DNA of 64,000 bases from Brachycybe producta (lineage: Eukaryota > Arthropoda > Diplopoda > Playtdesmida > Andrognathidae), in assembly GCA_036925085.1 (NCBI GenBank), contig JAUPFP010000001.1, positions 13,479,854 through 13,543,853 of the forward strand, written 5' to 3'. Positions within the stretch are counted from its first letter, which is position 1. Every line of letters starts with the position of its first letter. Shown here piece by piece: positions 1-16,389 of the stretch. The notes under the pieces were generated by a model. That model did no database searches. It saw only the letters and a list, made by a program, of their open reading frames with translations, and had not been told where the DNA came from. The position numbers and the translations under genes are program-made.

Positions 1-499
1 GAGGCTGCTGGTCCCCTAACCACCCTGCAAAAAGCTTAATTTAACTAAACCTAACCTTCCGACTGTTCCTACTATTTTTCCGACAATTCCTACCGTTGTT
101 CCGTTGTTGCCCATTGATCTCTATGAAGATTTAATGGTGCAAGTACAGTATGTAGTTTTTAAAAGTAAATATTAAATAAAAGTCGATTTATTTTCGAAAT
201 TAACTGAATAAATTAAGCGAGCGATTCAAAATCACTCCCTTAATTTATTCACTTATTTTTGAAAATACATAACTTTCATTTCGTTTTTTGCGCCCCCAAA
301 CCTGCTGCACCCCCCTCGCAGTTGCGGGTCTTGCGGTTGTCTGGCTACGCCCCTGCGTATTCCCCAATACATGTTATTCCGATACTGCAAAACTCGGACA
401 AAAACGACACTGTCTCGTCACGTGACAAAAAGTTTTCTTGGATAACGGCATTAAAGTTTCTAATGTTTCAAATACAACTACTACTGCCTTGGTTTTTGT
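1..499. other. AT-rich flank with a dispersed repeat fragment
   Basis: No convincing gene. Bases 152-224 reappear in inverted orientation at 27509-27581 with only a few mismatches, so this is a fragment of an interspersed repeat. The open frame across 259-549 ends in a Tyr/Ile run made by the ATT microsatellite and is not credible as a protein. Confidence 0.6.
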
Positions 500-523
500 T
501 TATTATTATTATTATTATTATTA

Positions 524-554
<31 letters not shown>

Positions 555-699
555 AATTATTATTATTATTATTAATTATTATTATTATTATTAATTATTA
601 ATTATTATTATTATTATTAATTATTAATTATTAATTATTATTATTATTAATTATTATTATTATTAATTATTATTATTATTAATTATTATTATTAATTAT

Positions 700-1130
700 T
701 ATTATTATTATTAATTATTATTATTATTATTAATTATTATTATTATTATTAATTATTATTATTATTATTAATTATTATTATTATTATTAATTATTATTAT
801 TATTATTAATTATTATTATTATTATTAATTATTATTATTATTATTAATTATTATTATTATTATTAATTATTATTATTATTATTAATTATTATTATTATTA
901 TTAATTATTATTATTATTATTAATTATTATTATTATTATTAATTATTATTATTATTATTAATTATTATTATTATTATTAATTATTATTATTATTATTAAT
1001 TATTATTATTATTATTAATTATTATTATTATTATTAATTATTATTATTATTATTAATTATTATTATTATTATTAATTATTATTATTATTATTAATTATTA
1101 TTATTATTATTAATTATTATTATTATTATT
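700..1130. repeat. 19-bp higher-order repeat at the left edge of the ATT array
   Basis: The unit is one A plus six ATT triplets (19 bp), seen as AATT steps exactly 19 bases apart, for example at 789, 808 and 827. Upstream, about 540-700, the spacing is irregular. This indicates local amplification of a variant unit at the array border. Confidence 0.85.
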
Positions 1131-1131
1131 A

Positions 1132-6739
<5,608 letters not shown>

Positions 6740-6740
6740 G

Positions 6741-6802
<62 letters not shown>

Positions 6803-6803
6803 G

Positions 6804-6838
<35 letters not shown>

Positions 6839-6933
6839 GATTATTATTATGATTATTTTTATGATTATTTTTATGATTATTTTTATGATTATTTTTATGA
6901 TTATTATTATGATTATTATTATTATTATTATCA

Positions 6934-6977
<44 letters not shown>

Positions 6978-6979
<2 letters not shown>

Positions 6980-7338
6980 TAGTGGGGTAAACCGTCATAA
7001 ATGACGGGAGCAAAATTCACAGGCAATTGTACACATGCACGTCGTTTTTTCGTTTTTTTACTCCTTTCATTTCAGTTTCAGTCACCCCTCCCACTTTTTC
7101 CCCCTCCACGTTTCTCTCTCTCTAACTCTCTCTCCCCTCTACACTTCCCAACCTTTTCCCCTCTCCAATATAATATCATAGGGTTCTTGGATGGGAAGGG
7201 TGCAACATATAGTTGACCTTGAGAGAAAAAGCTGTTCATTTCTTCATTTATTTAAATTTATATAAATTCCGACGTGCTTCAATGGTTGTACAGCATTACT
7301 TCAGAGACAGATACACAGACCTGGCATAATATATATAT
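6978..7338 (+). mobile_element. Family A repeat, copy A1
   Basis: The head is ACTAGTGGGGTAA followed by a short palindrome (CGTCATAAATGACG) and GGAGCAAAATTCACAGG. The middle is pyrimidine-rich. A conserved box contains GGTTCTTGGATGGGAAGG and the tail is AGACCTGGCATAATATATA. The left neighbour is the ATT array and the right neighbour is a TA run leading straight into copy A2. No coding capacity. Short non-autonomous elements tied to microsatellites and carrying a head hairpin resemble Helitron/Helentron-associated repeats, but I do not see a diagnostic end, so the class is unassigned. Confidence 0.75.
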
Positions 7339-7650
7339 ACTAGTGGGATAACTTGTCATAAATGACGGAAGCAAAATTAACAGGCAATTGTGCGCATGCG
7401 CGTCGTTTTTTCCTTTTTTTTACTCCTTTCATTTCAATTTTCGTCACCCCCTCCCACTTATCTCTCTCCCCCTCTACACTTTTCAACCTTTTCCCCTCTC
7501 CAATTTAATATCATGGGGTTCTTGGATGGGAAGGGTGCAACATATAGTTGACCTTGATAGACAAAAAGCTGTTCATTTCTTCATTTATTCAAATTTATAT
7601 AAATTCCGATGTTACTCCACACACACAGACCTGGAATATTATATATATAA
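7339..7650 (+). mobile_element. Family A repeat, copy A2
   Basis: Head-to-tail with A1, joined through a TA run. The head palindrome is diverged (TTGTCATAAATGACGG). The core with GTTCTTGGATGGGAAGG and the CAGACCTGGAATATT tail are kept. An ATT-rich microsatellite follows to 7755. Confidence 0.75.
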
Positions 7651-7667
7651 AATAAAATATTATTATA

Positions 7668-7706
<39 letters not shown>

Positions 7707-7755
7707 ATTATTATTATTATTATTATTATTATTATTGTTGTTGTTATTATTATGT
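7651..7755. repeat. ATT/GTT microsatellite downstream of A2
   Basis: TA-rich sequence passes into ATT triplets and then GTT/ATT. It is a second microsatellite abutting a family A element, as at 6977. Confidence 0.85.
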
Positions 7756-10713
7756 ACTATGTACATGTAATGTTAGTTTTGCTCTAAGGCAGAAAAAAAA
7801 AATGATGACATTTTCTATTTTGAGAGAAAAATTGGTATAAAACCAAAAAAAGTAAAAGGCATGCCTTGGAGGAGGAGGAGGAGGAGGAGGGGGGATCTTT
7901 GGCTTTGAGGCGTTCCAATTTTACGAGATTCTTTTCGAATTGGGTGTCTAATTAGATTCTGTTTTTTATTGTGTGAACAAGACCAAGAATAAACAAAAAA
8001 AATGATTTCATTGCTTTCAAATGGGTTCCCTCCCCCTCCTCGTCCCTCCTCCCCTTGCATTTATTTTCGGCTCATCAAATAGAAACGGAAATTGACTGGA
8101 AACTAAGAAACATGAAAACATTTTCAAGTGTTATCATTATGTTTCGAAAGAGAGACAGAGAGATAGATAGATAGAGAGGCTGCATGTCGAGTATTAACAA
8201 TAACAATTAGTTGTTTGTTATAAGGACTTCAAGGCTGTATCAGTTTGCATATAGTTCACCTTGAAGCCTCACAACCACCCACAAAATCCCCCCCCCCGCC
8301 TACCCTCCTCTCTCTCTCTCTCTTCCATCGCCCTGTACAATTATATTCTTAATACTTCTTTTGCTTATATATTTAATACATCCTTAGTTAAAATATAAAT
8401 CCGATTATGATATTTGTGTTTGTGTCTTTTGAATAAGTCTGGACTTCGCAGTGCATTTTGGGATTCTAGATTTTTTTTCTTCTTTCTTTTTCTTTTGTTT
8501 CATTTATTGACAAAGAAAAAGCTTAGAAGATTCTTTCTGTGAAAAGTGAAAGGAAATAGAGAGATGGAGGGAGTGAATGGTCAGAAGTTGTTTTTGAAGT
8601 TGTGGTGGACCTTTGTGGTCATTCGAGCGAATAAAAACAGCAACAACAACAACAATAACAAGAGCAGCAACAGCAGTAACGCATAGCCACCCACAGCTGC
8701 AGAGCCACCCATAACCATCCAGTCACCAAAAGCGACAGAGCCACCCATAGTCACCTAGATCCTTTCAAGCTCAACCTTCCTGAAGTTCCCTCCCTCCACT
8801 TCACATTACAGCGCACTAAAAATAGAGACTATAGAATTTCTTTCAAGTAACTGTTATTAAGTTTATAGTTAAGCAGCTACACAAAAAAATCCTATTTTGT
8901 TAGTTGGACACTTAAACCGATTAGGGAATTTTAAGTTCTTCTCCCTCTTCCATGCACTCTATCTTTCTCAGTCTCGTCACTTTTGATGTTTTTTCTCCAG
9001 ATATATTTTTTTTAACTTTTCTTATGAAAAGAGACCAAACTAGCGATTTTCATCACTTTGAAAGTAAACAGTTTTTCTTATTGGCTACCATGTAGTTCTG
9101 ACCAACCCAAATCAAAAATCGTTCCAAATGTCTCTTCATAAGATGGCCATACAAGATCAATTGCAGCACGCAATCCTGGCTTGTCCAATCTAAATTGTTA
9201 TACTGTATTGTTACAGATTTTCAATCCATTTCTGTCAGTTTTCTTAAGTGTGTTTTGAAACAGCAGAAACAGCATTCTTTTTTAATTATTGCTCATGTTT
9301 CCATAATTGCAAAACATTCAATTCTACCACAATCAACTCCAAAAAGGTTTAAATGGACTTCAGGCTGAATGGAAAGCCTTTCCATTCCGCCTGAAGTCCA
9401 ATTAAACCTGAAATGAGACCTTAAAAATGAAATTCAATAAAAAATCCACCACGCAGATGATACATTGACGCTTTGCAACCTTCCAGTTCCCTCTGCAAGT
9501 GGTCACCTAAGGTTCCCCTCGCCTTTTATAAGGATGATACAAGTTTATGGAAAGTCCCATCGATGATCGATTCGTGTTAGTCATTCCGAATTCTACGGGA
9601 AGATTCCTGAAAATTGAGTCCAAATAATGTGACATTCTGATTAGAGACATATTGCAATTGGTATAAAATGACCCCGGGCGATTGCATATCAGATGGCTGT
9701 GGGACATTTTATCTAAAGTTTCACCTAAACAATTAAATCACAACCAAATACTGCTCAATGTTTTATTTTCCTTCAAATTTGTACTTGCTTCCGATTGGCT
9801 ATAGCCTATAAATAATAATACGAGAAACTATTGATATAAAAAATAGTACGATCGGAAATAGAGATCGTCGTCAATATGTAGTGGTTTTATATACAATTTA
9901 TTCAGAACAGAAGAGAAAAAAAAACTATTCTTAGCTACAATCATTGTAGAAACACTGATTAAAGATACCCAAAACCCTAGGCAACCTTATAAAAAAGAAC
10001 CCTGATTTAATTTAGTCGTACATTTCTTTAAATCTAATAAGAGGCCGTGTATCTAGTAGTAGCCCTTATATGCAGTAAACATCCTAGATCACCAATTCTA
10101 AGTAACAACCTATTTTCTATTATATAATCATCAAGGATGTAGAACTAAATCTAATCCCTCTTTAATATCAAAACAAATAAAATGTAAAATTCAATATGGT
10201 GAAACCGTACTCGAGACTAGGCCTAATCTAAATTAGATACCGGTAAAAGCTTCATTTTCAGCCTCCTTAGACGTCTGTTTATATTTAAGCATTCCTGCAC
10301 TAAAATAGAACCCCCTTTTGGCGATCCGCTAATATGGCGCTAATCTGATTTTTTGGCGTTTTTTTCCGGCCCCAAGCACTCAACAGATGACTCAGAAAAG
10401 TGTTTCCGGTGCCATTTTCTCGTCACTGATTCAGTTTGTTGCCAGCTAAGTGCTATAGCATTATTGTGCACTTACTACATGATAGCGTAAACGTCTTATT
10501 AGGTTTTTGATACGTATTTGCAAGTTAAAAAAAACAAGGGGTCAAAAAAATCCGCTTTTTGCCATGGGTCTATTTCGTAACCCGCCGTATATATGGTAAC
10601 CTACTGTACTTTCTCTCGGTGACAGCCCGCCTTTGGCGCCTAGCCGTATATATCTTCAACCTTAAAAACATAATGCCACACGTCAGGATCTCCAAGCGAC
10701 TGAAAGCTCATAA
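7756..10713. other. Intergenic or intronic DNA without a recognisable gene
   Basis: I find no gene. The stretch has a GGA-rich run near 7870-7890, short GA/GATA runs near 8150-8175, a CAA/CAG run near 8637-8681 and a hairpin at 9346-9408 (listed separately). Open frames here are short and low-complexity. Confidence 0.5.
9346..9408. repeat. Near-perfect 30-bp inverted repeat with 3-base loop
   Basis: The left arm starts GGTTTAAATGGACTTCAGG. The right arm is its reverse complement with 2 mismatches in 30, separated only by GCC. It could be a fold-back remnant or a small-RNA hairpin. The loop is very short for a canonical animal pre-miRNA, so no RNA gene is claimed. Confidence 0.85.
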
Positions 10714-11100
10714 AGCCTGAAACACACACGCGGAATTCCGCCAAAGAAAATGAAAATAGGAAAAGGAAAAAAAAAAGTAATTTTCTTTTTCTGTATCTCT
10801 GTTGTTCACACATAGAAACAGAAAAAGTAATGAGGAAAGTTGTGGGCACCCTCTATTGAGCAAGAAAAGAAACATATTTAGATCTATTGCCAAAATGGAT
10901 TCCAATTTGCTTTTTTGTCATTTCACGTCATGCTTCTTTCTGATTAGTGGGATTTTGAACGGAATATTTTGAGAACGGAAAATGTTGAGCTTTGTTCAAC
11001 TCATTTTTAATGAATTTTCCGTTCACTTTTTATGGAAAATTGTCTCATTTAAATATTCTGTTATTATTTTCTGAGAGGAATTCCGTGTGTTTTCCAGGCT
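10714..11100. mobile_element. MITE with TAA target duplication (PIF/Harbinger-like)
   Basis: Terminal inverted repeats: the left end starts AGCCTGAAACACACACG with a GGAATTCC core, and the right end mirrors it as GGAATTCCGTGTG...CCAGGCT. Both ends are flanked by TAA (10711-10713 and 11101-11103). A 3-bp TWA duplication is the habit of PIF/Harbinger elements. The element is 387 bp and encodes no transposase. The superfamily is inferred from the duplication only. Confidence 0.65.
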
Positions 11101-12238
11101 TAAGAGTGTTCTGCCGGACAAGTATGTTTTCCAGATTACCAAGCCGAGAATGGGCCGAAGCATGCCCGTCTTTCTGGCACTGTCTCGGCTCGGTAATGTG
11201 TAAACCAACCTTAATACATTTTACCTAAATTCGTTTACCTAAATATTTTTCACCTAAACATTTTTTCCTAAACTTTAGCTGAAGTGTCTTGATACTGGTA
11301 TATGGTTCATGTTGTGTGCTCACTCTCAACTTCTCAAGCATCAAAATGTACAAAGAGCACGCTGTATTTTTGCACACAGCACACACACACACATCTGACT
11401 GTTTGAATTTAGGGGCGGAAAAAGAAGAAGAGTGGAGTAGCTTGTATGTAATTACTAATTAGTGTCACCAAATATTGACACCAAATGCAAACCTGACAAA
11501 TGTGGTTCAAATGTTGTTAAGACATTCAAGAACAATGATTTTGACAATGTCACTTGGTTCTGAAGTACCATTACAAATTGGTTTCAATTTGTTTTGCAAT
11601 CATTTCTCATATTTGAAGATGAAACTTTTAAAATAGAAGAAGCATCTCTCTTCTTGTTTTTTATTTCCTATGTTTTTTTGTTCGTTTTCCAATAAAATCC
11701 AAATTTTTATATTCTGGTCACGAAATGTTTGCTTTTAAGACTCAACAGCTGTTTGTTTTCCCAACTCTTGTTTGTTTATTACCAATTTATCAATGGGCTG
11801 TGTTCCTTTTTATTCGGTAACTGATAGCAATTAATGCGATCAAGTGGACTGATTTTGTTTGATGGCTCAATTCAAATGTTTGTAATATGCTTCGTTTAGT
11901 GGAATGTCTTTATTTCAATTTAATTGGTGAAGTACGCTCGTATTTTCCTGACTTAAATGGACTTTTATGTCCAAAAGGTGCCATTAATAGCATTAGGTCA
12001 AAAACATGCCTCATCTCCACTATTATGGCAGGTTGACAAAACTTAAGAGCCTAGTCTCTCCAGGATGCACGGGCTGCATGACGCCTGTTTATTAAAATAA
12101 TTTTATGTCAACAATACACTAGGTATGCACTTACCACACATGTACGGGGCAAGTGCCGGTTATTGTTATCGAAAACAATTAATTATTTTGAATAACATAT
12201 CAAAAGTTTAAATAAGATACATTGTGTGATTCAATTAA
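11101..12238. other. Non-coding DNA with a piggyBac-like MITE end
   Basis: No gene recognised. At 12043 a TTAA is followed by GAGCCTAGTCTCTCC, similar to the left terminal repeat of the MITE starting at 12239, so this looks like a separate, partial member of the same family. The rest is AT-rich single-copy-looking sequence. Confidence 0.45.
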
Positions 12239-12461
12239 GAGCCTAGACACACTAGCTTGCACGTGCTGCACGACTATAAAAACGCAATGTTAAGCATGTT
12301 TCATGTTTCCAAAAAACAGGGTATCGATTCTAGCCACCTTAGTACGTTGAAGTTGAATTCTTAACGATAATGAACGTTGTAATGTCTCCTTTAATATTGT
12401 GGCCAGGTATCAACATCCGATTATTTTTGCAAGGTTTTTTATTTTATAGAACAGAATTGAA

Positions 12462-15400
12462 CCCGTGGGGGTTGTTGGTGCCCTATCGGGTGCCTCCCCA
12501 GGTGGCGGATAGGGGAATGCCCACCAGTTATGGAGGGTACTGAGGGCATAAAATACTCAGGGCAGACCAAAACCAAACCACGCCATTGCCAGCCCCCCAG
12601 CCCGGGTGCAAAAGTGGAGGGTCGACGTCAGGTTGGCAGCCAGTTGTAAAGATTTGCCAAAACATATGATGTTGGTTCTAAATAGTATTCCGAATATGGC
12701 TAGGGCGTCCCCTGCCATAAGCGACGCGCAGCTGCAATGCCCGGTGGCTGTGATAAATTGGCAAGGGCTACCCAACAGTGGATGGGTGGAGCTAAAGAAG
12801 CGAGTCGAGCATCAACACCAAGGAGGTATTGGAAGTAGTGGTAGAAGTGTAGGTGCTAAACATAAATTTGGCACCTAGAATATAGGGAGTTTGACAGGGA
12901 AGACTAGGGAGTTATCTAGTGTGCTAAAGGCTAGGAGGGTAAATGTTGCATGTCTGCAGGAGACAAGATGGAAAGGTGATAAATCCAGGGACATTGGGAA
13001 TGGGTATAAATTAATTTATGCAAGTAGTGAGGAGGGTAGAAATAGAGTGGGAATTGTCCTAGATCAGGAACTCAGACATAGTGTGGTTGAGGTTAGGCAG
13101 ATAAATAGTAGGCTGTTAGTAGTAAAGGTAGTTTGGGGTGGCATTGTTACAAATGTAGTTAGTGCATATGGCCCCCAGGTTGAATTAGATACAGCCAGGA
13201 AACGAGCATTCTGGGAACAGTTTGATGACCTGATGTTGGGCCTGAGTAGGGATGAACTGGTTGTAATTGGTGGGGGACTTTAATAGACATGTAGGTAGAG
13301 GTAGGGAAGGATATGAAGAGGTACATGGTGGGTGGGGCTATGGAGAGCGAAATAAAGCAGGGGAGAGTATCCTGGAGGCGGCAGTGGCACACAAGTTAAT
13401 TTTAGCAAACACACTATTCCAGAAGCGAGAGGAACATTTGATTACTTTTAAAAGCAGGGCAGGAAATCCCAGATTGATCTCTTCATGATTCGAAGTGAGG
13501 ATAGAAACGAGTGCAAGGATTGTAAAGTGATACTGAGTAAAAACCCAGCGGGACAACATAGGCTAGTAGTGTTAGACCTAAAACCTAGGGGTGCAAAACA
13601 GGTGGTCAGACATAGAGGAGAGACAGCAATTAGGTGGTGGGCATTACCAGACAAGGTTGAAGAGTTTAAGAAAATGGCAGATAAGATAGCATGGGATTTA
13701 GATGGCACTGCAGGAGAGCTGTGGACAAGGGTAGCACAACAGATCCGTGATTGTGGAAATGAGGTACTAGGGACAGTACGAGTAGGGGGTCTCGATTAGA
13801 CCGAGAAACTTGGTGGTGGGATGAGGAGGTACAGATGGCAGTTAAAAAGAAAGATGCTTTCAAGACTTGGTGGCACAATGGAAGCAGGGAAGCCCAGATA
13901 GAATACAAGCATGCCAAGATAGAGGCCAAACAGTGGGTAGCCTTAGCAAAGCATAAGAAATATGCAGACATGTATGCTGAGTTAGGTACCAGAGCAGGAG
14001 AAATGGCAGTATATATAATAGCTAGGGCTCGGGAGAGGAAAGGCAGGGATATTGAAAAGGTGTTGAGTGTCAAGGATAATGGGGGCAAAGTATTGTGGGG
14101 TAGGGAGCCAGTATGGAACAGGTGGGGGAATATTATAGTAAGCTTATAAATGAGGGGGTAGAGCATGAGCCTTTCACTGGAAGAAATAATGATGGAGGAG
14201 TGGAGCAGGTTAGGGCTGAGGAAATTGTTCAGGCATTGCAAAAAATGAAGCTAGGGAAGGCTTTAGGGCCAGATAGGTTACCAGTAGAGGTGTGGAAGGT
14301 CTTGGAAAATGTTGCCAATTCCTGGCTCACAAAGTTATTCAATAGATTGGCTATGGGGGATAGAATGCCAGGAGCATGGTGGGACAGCTGGTTAGTGCCT
14401 ATTTTCAAAGGGAAGGGTGATGTTCAGGAATGTGGGAACTATAGATGTATTAAATTGATGAGTCATATGATGAAGCTTTCGGAGAGAGTCATTGAAGCTC
14501 GACTACGGGGTAAAACTGCAATTGGGGGAAGTCAGTTTGGGTTTATGCCAGGAAGGCCGTAAGGCAAGTTATTGAGAAGTTTCGGGCTGCCAAGAAAGAG
14601 TTACACATGGTATTTATAGATCTACAGTAGAGAAAGCCTATGACAGAGTATCACGGAAGTTATTGTGGGATGTCTTACAGAAGAAGGGGGTGGGTGAGTT
14701 ATATAGATATGGTGAGGAACATGTATAGGGATGCATGGACAAGCGTTAAGACTGCCTGGGGGTTCTCTGATAGTTTTCGTGTTAGGATTGGTGTGCACCA
14801 GGGCTCAGCACTTAGTCCATATCTATTCATTTTGGTCCTGGATGAGTTACTGGCAGGGGTGACGCAGTGACACCCTGGTGTATGCTGTTTGCAGATGACA
14901 TAGTCTTAGTTGGGGAATCCAAAATGGAACTTGAGATAAGGTTAGAAGAGACTAGGAATGCCTTGGAATCAAAGGGGTTGAAAATAAGTAGGGCAAAAAC
15001 GGAGTACATGAAATTTCAGTGGGATGGGAAAGAACAGTTGAATGAGGGGATTAGACTTGGGGACAGTTTAATGCAGCAGGTGCATGACTTCAAATATTTA
15101 GGATCTGTGTTGCAAGATGATGGGAGCTTAGACTTAGACATCACAATCCGGATAAAAGCAGGTTGGCACAGGTGGAGGCAGGCTAGTGGGGTATTATGTG
15201 ACAGGAAGGTACCTATAAAATTGAAGGGAAAGTTCTATAGGACAGTAGTCAGACCAGCTATGTTGTATGTGTTAGAATGTTGTGCAATCAAGAAGGTGCA
15301 TGAGGATAAAATGCAGGTAGCTGAGATGAGAATGCTAAGGTTTATGAGTGGGGTGACCAGAAGGGATAGGATCAGAAATGATTTTATTAGGGGTAACAAA

Positions 15401-15664
15401 TATAGTAGAAAAAATGCAGGAAAATAGGCTGCGGTGGTTTGGTCATGTCCTCAGGAGCGGGGAAGATGGGCTGCTGAGGCAAGCAATGAATTCAGACCTG
15501 GGAATAAAACGGGGTAGAGGAAGACCCAAGCAAACCTGGGACGTGGTAGTAAAACGGGATGGGGTAACTGGGGGCTTGATGCAAAATCAGAAAGAGTGGA
15601 GAGTTAGAACCAGCAAGGCCGACCCTGCTGCTTGTGGGATAAGGTACAGGAAATGATGATGATG
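12462..15664 (+). mobile_element. Full-length RTE-type LINE with 14-bp target duplication
   Basis: The element is bounded by perfect 14-bp direct repeats AGAACAGAATTGAA at 12448-12461 and 15665-15678. It is 3,203 bp, usual for RTE LINEs, and ends in a short (GAT)n tail instead of poly-A, an RTE hallmark. A GC-richer 5' region precedes one broken endonuclease-reverse transcriptase frame. The clean target duplication indicates target-primed insertion of a full-length copy. Confidence 0.9.
12606..15656 (+). pseudogene. RTE endonuclease / reverse transcriptase, broken
   Basis: A single polyprotein is scattered over frames. The APE-type endonuclease lies around 12870-13480: the motif CLQETRWKGD carries the catalytic glutamate, and a G-D-F-N segment near 13270 is the other active-site signature. 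The reverse transcriptase lies around 14110-15430: IVQALQKMKLGKALGPDRLP opens the fingers, GVHQGSALSPYLF is the B motif, and MLFADDIVLVGE near 14885 is the catalytic YADD-type box, here FADD. The C-terminal RLRWFGHVLR and RGRGRPKQTW motifs are typical of RTE. A TAG replaces the Trp of the GTWN motif near 12876, and several frameshifts follow, so this copy is inactive. Confidence 0.9.
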
Positions 15665-15922
15665 AGAACAGAATTGAATTATGCTAATTTGCTTGTCCCA
15701 TGTTAAAGACCATTGACTTTTAAAAGGTCCATTATGCTAGCCACCTTGCGGTTCTTTGGAAACATTTTTCAGCTTTAAGAAAAAACTGGGTGTAGTCCTA
15801 AATATGTTCTAAATTTATTAAGGTAAGTTCATGGCGTTTCGAATTACCGATTAGTTCCTACGACCATTTGAGCAAAATTGACCGTCTCTCATAGCACGTG
15901 AAACTATCCAGTGTCTAGGCTC

Positions 15923-16220
15923 TTAACATAGAAGTCTTTATTGAAAAAAATGAAAATGAACAAAACTTTTCTACTATCCGGTATGCAAAAAACCCGGTGG
16001 TTTTCTGAGGCGTGCCACAATTTCCACTGGCAAAATACACTGTACCATGAGTAAAAAAAAATGTCGGGACCATTTGTTAGACCAGTGTTTTTCAAATGGG
16101 GTTCCGTGAAAATGAGGTGTTCTTCGAAGCAAAAGTAAGGGTTCCACCAGAAAATTAAAAAAGCAATAAGTTTCACAATGTAGAAATAATACATTAGGAA
16201 GTCACAGAATGTTCATGTTA
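15923..16220. other. Short AT-rich spacer
   Basis: Sequence between two MITEs. No gene or RNA is recognised. Confidence 0.4.
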
Positions 16221-16389
16221 GGGTCTCTATACACTATCCGGTCATGGTCAGCGGTCAATTTTTCTATGAAAAAAACATGATTTGAGTGGGTTCGACAGTA
16301 TGACATTGGATTTCAATTGAAAATAAATAGTATCATAGTTGACCACGGTGAACCGGACCCCGCCTTGACCATATAGTGTGAATCGACCC
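16221..16389. mobile_element. Short MITE with TA target site
   Basis: The left end GGGTCTCTATACACTATCC and right end ATAGTGTGAATCGACCC form imperfect inverted repeats. GGTCATGGTCAG inside the left end is mirrored by CTTGACCATATAG inside the right. TA flanks both sides (16219-16220 and 16390-16391), as in Tc1/mariner-type MITEs. It is 169 bp with no coding content. Class is inferred. Confidence 0.6.

Larger units (their letters stand above)
12239..15922. mobile_element. TTAA-flanked MITE (piggyBac-like) split by an RTE
   Basis: The ends read GAGCCTAGACAC and its reverse complement GTGTCTAGGCTC. Both lie directly inside TTAA (12235-12238 and 15923-15926), the target used by piggyBac elements. 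Without the nested RTE at 12462-15664 the MITE would be only about 470 bp. There is no transposase, so this is a non-autonomous element. The RTE is therefore younger than the MITE. Confidence 0.75.

Noticed and set aside
13666-14241. 191-codon minus frame opposite the RTE
   Set aside because: Shadow of the RTE reverse transcriptase. Low-complexity hydrophobic content.
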